This document shows positions 56,945-64,000 of a stretch of 64,000 nt of DNA, one piece after another. Position 1 is the stretch's first letter. Every line of letters begins with the position of its first letter. Made by a program: the position numbers and the translations under genes. A model generated the notes under the pieces. That model worked only from the letters and a program-made list of their open reading frames with translations. It was not told the origin of the DNA and did not search any database. This DNA comes from Coix lacryma-jobi var. lacryma-jobi (lineage: Eukaryota > Streptophyta > Magnoliopsida > Poales > Poaceae): assembly GCA_009763385.1 (NCBI GenBank), contig CM019825.1, positions 120,839,631 to 120,903,630 on the forward strand, read 5' to 3'.

Positions 56945-57747
56945 TGATGAGGGACGACCCGATCTTCCAAGAGGTAGCGATAGGTTCGATTGGTGGAGAA
57001 CTCGACGTTGGCGATCCGGCTTCAAATCAGACACGATTCGAACCCTGCAACCGTTACACCACTGCTCCGTTGGTTATCAACCAAGCACAACTTGATTGAC
57101 CTCGCCAAGAAGGCTAATCCTGCAAGCGAATCGAAGAACACAAGCAAGAAGGTAAAGCACGCAATCTGAAATTGCAGATATGAATATCACGAATATATTA
57201 GAGGGGTTCAAGAACTCGGTTCCAAAGGACTAATCGACACAGTGGAGGAGATCAAGAACGGGGGCCCTGAATCACTGTAAAAGGATTTGTCACCACAGTT
57301 ACAATGAACGATTCAGTTTCTCGGTGGAAAACTAAACTCAAAACAAAACCCAAGACCTAACGACGGCGGCGGCGGCTAAATATAGGGTTTAGGTCATCGC
57401 CCCTGCTGGACGCGCCCCCTAGTGGGCTCTAAGACGATACACGACCCAACGGACCAAAATACGGTGACGCAGCACCCTGGCAGATTCTGGATGCTGACTT
57501 GTTTCGATGATTCCCGTTGACCCCGGACATATTTTGACGTGATTTCAAAGTCATTGGTTAGCTTATCAAATTATCTTTCCAAGCATATCTGGTTCGTCGA
57601 AAACGGAGTTCGTATGCATCCGGGGCGTTGATTTTACTCGGGACTGCTCCTGAATTCCGAGGGTGACGTGAAAACTGAGTTGGAGTCGGATTGCAACTTG
57701 GGAAAGACCATGGCGTCGGTGAGTCCAACTTGGTGATGTCCTCATCA
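56945..57747 (-). repeat. 5' LTR of element C (803 bp)
   Basis: On the minus strand it starts TGATGAGGACATCACC at 57747 and ends CCCTCATCA at 56945. Same length as 45327-46129. Confidence 0.9.
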
Positions 57748-57752
57748 TTCTA
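57748..57752 (+). repeat. Target duplication of element C, right (TTCTA)
   Basis: TTCTA, identical to 45322-45326. Confidence 0.88.
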
Positions 57753-58659
57753 GGCGGCCTTACTGGTCATAAGACACTCTCCACGTGCTCTTCCCTGATG
57801 GGTCTTTGTCGATGAAATATGGTCGATAGTCTATCAAGGGGTATGCCCAAGGTAGTACATTAGATTGAGGAGCTGTGGAGACGACGGCTCAAGTGTAAAC
57901 ACATGGACGAGACATGGCGATTTAGACAGGTTGGGGCTGGCAAGTCGCCATAATACCCTACGTCCTGTGTTTTGGTGGCTAGATTATCTGATGAGATGCG
58001 TTCCAATCTAGGATTCGAGGGGGTCCCTGCTCGCCTTATATAGTCGGGGAGCAGTGTTACAGTTCCTAACAGATTACAAACGGTTCCTTGAGGCAAGCAA
58101 TCCGGATCTAACTCTAGGTTTTTTCTTGGCGGGCAAGTCTTCGTGAGAGTCCCTAGCGAGCACGACAGCTTGGTCGTGTGCTGCAGGACCTTCGAGCTGG
58201 GTTGTCCTTGACGAAGGGCCCAAATAGGTCCATGGGAGTATACGGAGGTAATATCCCCACAGCTAGTCCCCGAGCACTTTGTATCTGTTGGCGACGCCGT
58301 CTTGAGCTTGTCCGAGTAGGCGAAGTCGATGTTGACCAAGTAAGGCTTGCCAGAAGGATGTAAGGTGCTCAAGAAAATTTTTGAAGAGCTTTCTTTTGGT
58401 GAAGTGTATTGACTTGGAGCTTGCAAGACTATAAGGAACAGTGAGGTCCTAATAGAAGTTTGTGCAAGTCCAACTTGATGGAGCGTCCTTGAAATGTCAG
58501 AGAAAAAAAATACATTCACCGCAAGGTGAAGTGTATCCACTTAGTCCCCGAGCTTGGTAGTAGGTGTTGAACACACGTGGTGCCGAGCTTGTAGAGCATT
58601 TAGCAAGTGCCCCGATGAGCAGTCCAAAAATAGCACCCTGATCCGAATAGCATGGAGCG
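57753..58659. other. Repeat-like DNA, family not identified
   Basis: Contiguous with 45200-45326 once C is ignored. The short minus-strand frames have no domain. The stretch near 57880-57960 has the composition of retrotransposon leader DNA in grasses, but no LTR boundary was found. Confidence 0.4.
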
Positions 58660-59410
58660 ACTTGATGCACTCCGGCGACGAGCGAAGGCCAGGCCAACGA
58701 GCCTGGGCGACAGGTGAAGGTCAGGTTGATGAACCTGGTCAGCGACGGACGAAAGCCAGGTCGATGAACCTGGTTGGCGAGGAGCGAAGGCGAAGTCCCT
58801 GAGCCTGGTTGGCGATGAGCGAAGGTGTAGTCCCTGAGCCTGGTCGGCGATGAGCGAAGGCGAAATCCCCGAGCCTGGTCGGCGACGAGCGAAGGCGGCG
58901 GCGAACAAAGACGGTAACGAGCGAAGGCAGCGAGGAGCGAAGGCGGCGGCAAACGAAGACGACGATGAGCTAAGGCGGCGAGGAGCGAAGGCGATGACGA
59001 GCGAAGGCGGCGATGTACGAAGGTGGTGAGCAAAGGTGGCAATGAGCGATGGTGGCGGTGAGCGAAGGCGGCGATGAGCGAAGGTGGCGAGTGAAGGAGG
59101 CGACGAGCCTGGTTGGCGATAAGCGAAGGCGAAGTCCTCGAGCCTGGTCGGCGACGAGCAAAAGTGAAGTCCCCGAGCCTGGTCGGCCACGAGCGAAGGC
59201 GGCGGCGAGCCTGGTCGACGACGAGCAAGAGCGAAGTCTTCGAGCCTGGTCAGCGACGAGCGAAGGCGAAGTCCCCGAGCCTGGTCGGCGACGAGCGAAG
59301 CTGTCGGCGAGCGAAGATGGCATTGAGCAAAGGCGGCGACGAGCGAAGGTGGCGACGAGCGACGACGACGTGCGAAGGCCAGGTCGATGAACCTGGTCGG
59401 CGATGATCAT
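58660..59410. repeat. GC-rich tandem repeats (GGCGACGAGCGAAGGCG units)
   Basis: Short units built on GCGACGAGCGAAGGCGGCGA and GAGCCTGGTCGGCGACGAGC, arranged irregularly. Long open frames on both strands are a by-product of the 3-bp-compatible period and low stop-codon density. Confidence 0.8.
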
Positions 59411-60310
59411 CTTCCAGAGTGATCCAGTTCCCAAGCGTAAGAAGCTCGTTGACTGAACCGTGTCCCTTAAAAATAAATATGGAGAACGGCAGTACATGAT
59501 GATGTAAAAATAAAATATGGAGAAAAAACCAGTGGCGAAGAACGACTGCAGCTGACGAAGTCCCCGAGCTTCGGAAGCCGACATGGAGCATCTGGAGATG
59601 GAGGCGGAGGCGACCGCAGGGGCGCTCGACTTGTATCTTGTCGTGTGCCATTTAGTCAAGAGCCGAAGCGAAGAACAGTTCGGCCTTGGGTTATCCCATG
59701 ATCCGTATCGTAGAGCGCGGAGCCCGTGTACGCGTAGGAGTCATAGGAGTCCCCAAGGAGTCGCTGCTGGTATCCCATAGCGCAGAGGGCAGACGCTCGT
59801 GCACGTGTAGGGAGGTTCGATCGAGGCGTGACTTAGGTGTATGGAGACCGCTGGAGAGCGTGTATACAGGCACTAGGCTTATAGCCTCAGAAGTCTCAGC
59901 CCAAGCTTAGCCTTTCCTTTGTAGCGCAGAGGGAAGACACTCATGCATGCGTTGAGAGGGCAGGATGTCACTCGGGGAGGACTACTGGCCTCCATGGCGC
60001 AAAGGGCAGACACTCATGCACGTGTATGAAGGTAACAATAGCCCCGACTCTGAGGCCTCTTCAGCATCAGCCAGGCTGCTTGGAGAGGTCGGCGAATCAT
60101 TTGGAGAGGTCAGCGATCGTTCGGAGAGGTCGGTGAACGTCTGGTCGACAGATCATTTGGAGAGGTCAACGAATGTCTGGTCGGAGCTGAAGAGCTCAGC
60201 CTTGTCGGAGAGTCGTCAAAGCGCCATGGAGCGGAGCGAGGAGCCGGATGTAGATCCGATCTTGGTCGGCGGGCGGGTCGCATGCTGGACAGTCCCGACG
60301 GCGTACGGTG
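59411..60310. other. Spacer between tandem arrays with CGCAGAGGGCAGACGCTC-like repeats
   Basis: Contains three or four diverged copies of a 40-bp block (GCGCAGAGGGCAGACACTCA near 59780, 59925 and 60000) and several GGAGAGGTCGGCGAA copies near 60080-60170. No gene recognised. Confidence 0.5.
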
Positions 60311-60978
60311 ATGTTCCTGGCGATGATCCCGATGACGACGACGAGCGAAGGCGATGATGATCCCGATGACGGCGACGAGCGAAGGCGGCGACGAGCAAAG
60401 GCGAGGACGAACAAAGGTTAGGCCAACGAGCCTGGTCGGCGACGAGCGAAGGCGACGACGAGGGAAGGTGGTGACGAGCCGGGTCGACGACGACCGAAGG
60501 CGGCGACGAGCCCGATCCGCGACGAGCGAAGGCGGCGACGAGCCTGGTCGACGACGAGCAAAGGTGGCGACAAGCCTGTTCGACGACAAGTGAAGGTGGT
60601 GACGAGCCTGTTCGACGACGAGTGAAGGCGGCGACGAGCCAGGTGGGCGACGAGCGAATGCGGCGATGAGCCTGGTCGATGACGAGCGAAGGCGGCGATG
60701 AGCCCGGTCGACGACGAGCGAAGGCAGCAATGAGCCTGGTTGGCGATGAGCGAAGGTGGCGATGAGCTCGGTCAGCGACGAGCGAAGGCGGCGACGAGCC
60801 GGGTTAATGATGACCGAAGGCAGCGATGACCGAAGGCGGCGATGAGCCTGGTCGGCGACGAGTGTAGGCGGCGACAAGCGAAGATGGCGACGAGCCCGGT
60901 CTGCGACGAGCGGAGGCGGCAACGAGCGAAGACGGCGACGAGCCCAATCGACGATGAGCAAAGGCAGTGACGAGCCTG
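60311..60978. repeat. GC-rich tandem repeats, second array
   Basis: Same unit types as 58660-59410 and probably the same repeat family. Cut at 60978 by element T. Confidence 0.8.
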
Positions 60979-61001
60979 TGAAAGGACCGTGCCGCCTAAG
61001 T

Positions 61002-61014
61002 GGGGGGGGGGGGG
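61002..61014 (+). repeat. G13 homopolymer in T terminus
   Basis: Thirteen G residues, at the place where related LTRs have CCCCCC on the complementary strand. Run length may be assembly-sensitive. Confidence 0.85.
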
Positions 61015-61830
61015 TGAATTAGGCAACTAAAAACTTCTACTATAAACTATGGCCTCTAATTTCCACCTAAACAAAACCTATGCAACAAAGTAAACTATCT
61101 AGAGTGCGACTAAGGTTTTGCTAGGTGTTTTGCTATCTCTACTGCAAAAGAGATATGCAACCTATGTTCCAAACCTATCAACTAGCCTATCAACTAAGCT
61201 AGGAAAGGTAAAGCATACAACCAAGGTAGCAATGTAAATGCGGAAGCTAAAGAGAGAAGGTAGAGATGCAAATTCCTGTCGACGACTCCGGTATTTTTAC
61301 CAAGGTATCGAGAAGCGCGAAAGCTTCCCCCTAGTCCTCGTTAGAGCCCCTCGCAAGGGCCAACCTCCCGGTTGGGTAACTCCGTGGATAGACCTGGACC
61401 TTCCCCATGCGCAAGTGGGTCTCCGGTTAAGCCACTCGTGGCAAAGCCTCTCCCGGATGCTCCCCGCCGTCTTCACTATCAAGCTTCCGGCCGAACCGCC
61501 GCAGGCCTTGTTCCCTTCGGTACACAGTGGCGGCCACACCACAAACGCGGTTGGTGTGGTCTCGCAAGACTACACGCCCCTTCGATGTACAACAACGGTG
61601 CGTGCAAGCACCGGTAGATAAGAGGTGTTTAAACCTCACTAAACACTAGACCAAACACCTAGAGCAAGCGCAAAGTGGTAGTCTAACTAGCTTAAGCACT
61701 TCGCAAAGCACCTACACTAATCACCTAGTATATCACTTAAGCACTTTGGTGGCTACAACAACTAAATATGTGTCTAAGCACTTGGTACACTTCCTTGAGC
61801 TCCAACCTTATGTTTTTGGCCAACCATGGG

Positions 61831-61843
61831 GGTATTTATAGAG
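61831..61843 (-). promoter_or_regulatory. TATA-like box of T, left-facing
   Basis: The minus strand reads GGGGCTCTATAAATACCC, about 850 bp before the left terminus. Confidence 0.5.
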
Positions 61844-61879
61844 CCCCAAGCAAATAGAGCCGTTGGGCAAACGGCAAAG

Positions 61880-62790
61880 AGATAAACTTTTCTGCAAACG
61901 ACCGGACGCACTCCACGAACTGACCGGACGCGTCCGGTCTCTCACAACGGCTAGTTGGCCAACTGTGTAGCCACTGATCGGACTCTTGCATGGGTCCGGT
62001 CACGTCTGCACGCTTATGGAACCTCTCTGTATTCGATCGGACTCGTCTGAGATTCAGCGTCCGATCGAAATCGTAGCATCCGGTCACTGAGGAACAGTTG
62101 CATTGGTGCGTCCGATCGCAACTAACCTAGCATCCGGCCACACCGATGAGGCGCTGTCGGCTGGAAATACTGACCGGACGCATCCTGGCCTGCGTCCGGT
62201 CGCTGCTGAGCAGCGTCCGGTCGGTAGCACCGGCCCTCGGTAGTACCGACCAGGGGGTCGGTAGTACTGTGGCCCTGAAGGGTTTTTGCAGGCTCTCTGT
62301 GTTGAGCTGTGGTTGGCCTGCCGGTAGTACCGCCATAGGGCCGGTACTACCGACCCTCGGTAGTACCGACCCCTCTGTGCGCAGCGCGCAAACTCTCTGT
62401 TCGGGAGACGGTTTGGCCTACTGGTAGTACCGCCATATGACCGGTAGTACCGGGCCACGATAGTACCGACCCTAGGGGTCGGTGGTACCGAGGTTTGGAG
62501 GAAGTTTGGGAGCGTTCTGTGTAGATCTAGATCTGGCCTAGAGGTAGTACGGCCATAAGGCCGGTAGTACCGACCCTACTACTGACCCTCTGTGGGCAGC
62601 GCGCAAACTCTCTGTTCGGAGGAGTTTTGGCCTAGAGGTAGTACCGCTATATGGCCTGTAGTACCGGGGCCGGTAGTACCGACCCTACTACCGACCATAC
62701 TACCGCCTGTGTTAGGAAGGGGATCCTAACGGTCGTTTGGACAGCCGGTAGTACCGGCCCAGGGGGTCGGTACTACCGACCGAAGCGCAG
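61880..62790. repeat. GC-rich palindrome cluster in T
   Basis: ACCGGACGCGTCCGGT-type palindromes (61890-62220) followed by GGTAGTACCGCC and CCGGTACTACCG repeats (62220-62790) with CTCTCTGT spacers, as in the U3 of S. Confidence 0.75.
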
Positions 62791-62823
62791 AAAAGGGGAA
62801 ACGACTAGTTTGTGGCTCCCCTC

Positions 62824-62834
62824 TATATATATAG
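62824..62834 (+). promoter_or_regulatory. TATA-like box of T, right-facing
   Basis: CCTCTATATATATAGTC immediately after the palindrome cluster, in the same relation as the TATA-like box of S to its array. Confidence 0.5.
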
Positions 62835-64000
62835 TCGTGGTAACCGGCCTTGGCCTGGTTGGTTAAGTTGGCTAAGCACTCCATCGCCTTGGTGGCTTGT
62901 GTGGATGTGCTAGCGACCCCTCTAACACACATATGCTTTAGTGCTTATCCGATTGTGTGAGAGAGCGATCCTAGTGCGTTGCTTTGAGAGATAGCATCGA
63001 GTGGCACTAGGTGTTCGAGTTGCAAGTCGGTGGTGCTTATTACTCTTGGAGGTTGCCACCTCCTAGACGGCTTGGTGCTCGTCTCCGTCGTGATGCCCGC
63101 GTGAAGATTGTGCGTGGCTCCGGAGAAGATTTGTGAGGGGCATTGTGCTCGCCCCGCGGGAGATCGCGAAGAGCAACTCTAGTAGAGAAGAGGCGTGAAG
63201 AGCGCCAAGTGGTCCGGCCGGATCGAAAGCTAGAGCTCTTGGTGAGCACTCCATCATGGAGAGAGTGACTTAGGGTCACCACTAGCAAGAGGATCGGCGG
63301 CAACCTTGGGCTTGCTTCAACGGGGACTAGCTTGGTGGCAACCAAGTGAACCTCGGGATAAAATCTTGTGTCCCCGTCTCTTGTTGCTCTTATTGTTCTT
63401 GTTTCCTTGCATATTACGCTTGTTTGTGTTCTTCGTGTTCTTCCTCCCTCCATCGCTCTATCTTAGGTTGGGAAGACTCGATCTACCTTTTGGCAAGGAA
63501 TGAAAACTTGGGGAAGCTACAATCGTCATCTACATCATCTAGTGAAGTGGGGTAATTGCTAGATCTGAGATTGCATCTCATCCCCTTCGATTTCGTAGCT
63601 ACCTGCAGGTGCTCGGTAGTACCGGCCGTAAAGCCCGGTAGTACCGGTGTCGGTAGTACCGGCCTAGCAGCCCGGTAGTAACGACTGCCTGTTGTTTACA
63701 CTAGCTTGTATTGCAATATTTATTCTTGTGCTAGTGTTTAGTTGCTTAGTTTGTGTAGCTAAGTTGAGCTCTCTAATTTGGCTTGTGTAGCCTTGTTATT
63801 GAGCATTGCTAGTGAGCTTAGGCTTTGTGCTTTGCTTGCTAGATTGCATAGGAGCTCCCCCGTGCTTGAAGTACTAGTTGCATAGGCTTGTGTGACCTTG
63901 CTTCTAGAATTGGTTAGGTGGGATCTAGCTAGCCCGACACCTTATTTGCATTGATTAGGATCTTTTGTAAGGTGTCATAGAGTATAGGTAGAGGGGTGTA

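Larger units (their letters stand above)
45327..57747 (-). mobile_element. Gypsy-like gag-protease-only element C, split by element D
   Basis: Two 803-bp LTRs flank an interior that is only about 2.1 kb once D is removed. The interior has a tRNA-Met-type primer site, a gag-protease reading frame and a polypurine tract. There is no trace of reverse transcriptase, RNase H or integrase, so it would depend on another element for movement. TTCTA duplications flank it. Confidence 0.85.
60979..64000. mobile_element. LTR-like unit T with inverted halves, continues past window
   Basis: It starts TGAAAGGACC, and the first 60 bp reverse-complement to an LTR 3' end (TTCACCCCCC...GGTCCTTTCA) like that of S. 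The right part, from about 62820, instead matches the U5 of S in direct orientation (CTCGGGATAAA, TTACGCTTGT, TGTTCTTCGTGTTCTTCC and TTAGGTTGGGAAG near 63353-63480). A TATA-like box points left at 61831-61843 and another points right at 62824-62834, with GC-rich palindromes between. The right end is off-window. Confidence 0.6.

Noticed and set aside
58497..60961. Several 190-280 codon minus-strand frames
   Set aside because: Low-complexity tandem repeat translations (RRRLRSSPP types) in more than one frame at once.
61238..61621. 127-codon frame in T
   Set aside because: Lies in the left-facing leader of T, no domain, and has no counterpart in S.
1..64000. CRISPR array, rRNA operon, organelle insert
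   Set aside because: Repeats here lack spacer structure, and no rRNA or organelle gene sequence was recognised.

Overview
This is nuclear DNA of a grass. Codon and GC use in the single host gene, a dense set of Stowaway- and Tourist-like MITEs, SIRE-type Copia elements, and CACTA, MULE and Gypsy families all point to a panicoid or andropogonoid grass, but the species cannot be named from sequence alone. Most of the window is nested transposable elements. The only well-supported host gene is a three-exon 2-oxoglutarate/Fe(II)-dependent dioxygenase at 39620-42879 (+).

Left part (1-26862) is a nest of LTR retrotransposons. Copia-like element B lies on the minus strand (5811-26862). Copia-like element A, from the same family, lies on the plus strand (8613-19569, target duplication AAAGG) and sits inside B's RNase H codons. 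A Gypsy-like element G (3' LTR 4556-5810) abuts B's truncated 3' LTR, and a SIRE-like element S (3' LTR 1553-3498) abuts G's interior. A and B are both dead: each has lost part of reverse transcriptase through a different deletion, and both share one stop codon in RNase H.

Middle part (26863-39144) holds a 1.4 kb Mutator-like element with 9-bp target duplications and a possible ACC-synthase-like gene fragment; a degenerate Gypsy-like element whose extra ORF begins with a histone H3 tail-like peptide; a 1.8 kb CACTA element that interrupts that ORF; and the right-hand part of a larger CACTA element with a broken ORF1, ending about 480 bp before the dioxygenase start codon.

The dioxygenase (39620-42879) has a 2.1 kb first intron that is largely MITEs, with more MITEs just downstream. 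A cluster of short inverted repeats and a (TA)n tract follow.

Right part (45327-64000) holds Gypsy-like element C (minus, 45327-57747, TSD TTCTA), which carries only gag and protease. It is split by element D (47718-56405, TSD AGTAG), a non-coding LTR element with two 1,730-bp LTRs. Beyond these are long GC-rich tandem repeats (58660-60978) and, at the right edge, an LTR-like unit T (60979 to window end) that seems to carry two LTR-type promoters head to head.

The most unusual items are the histone H3 tail-like ORF, the head-to-head LTR unit T, the gag-protease-only element C with non-coding element D inside it, and the recurring GC-rich palindrome arrays upstream of LTR promoters in several unrelated families.
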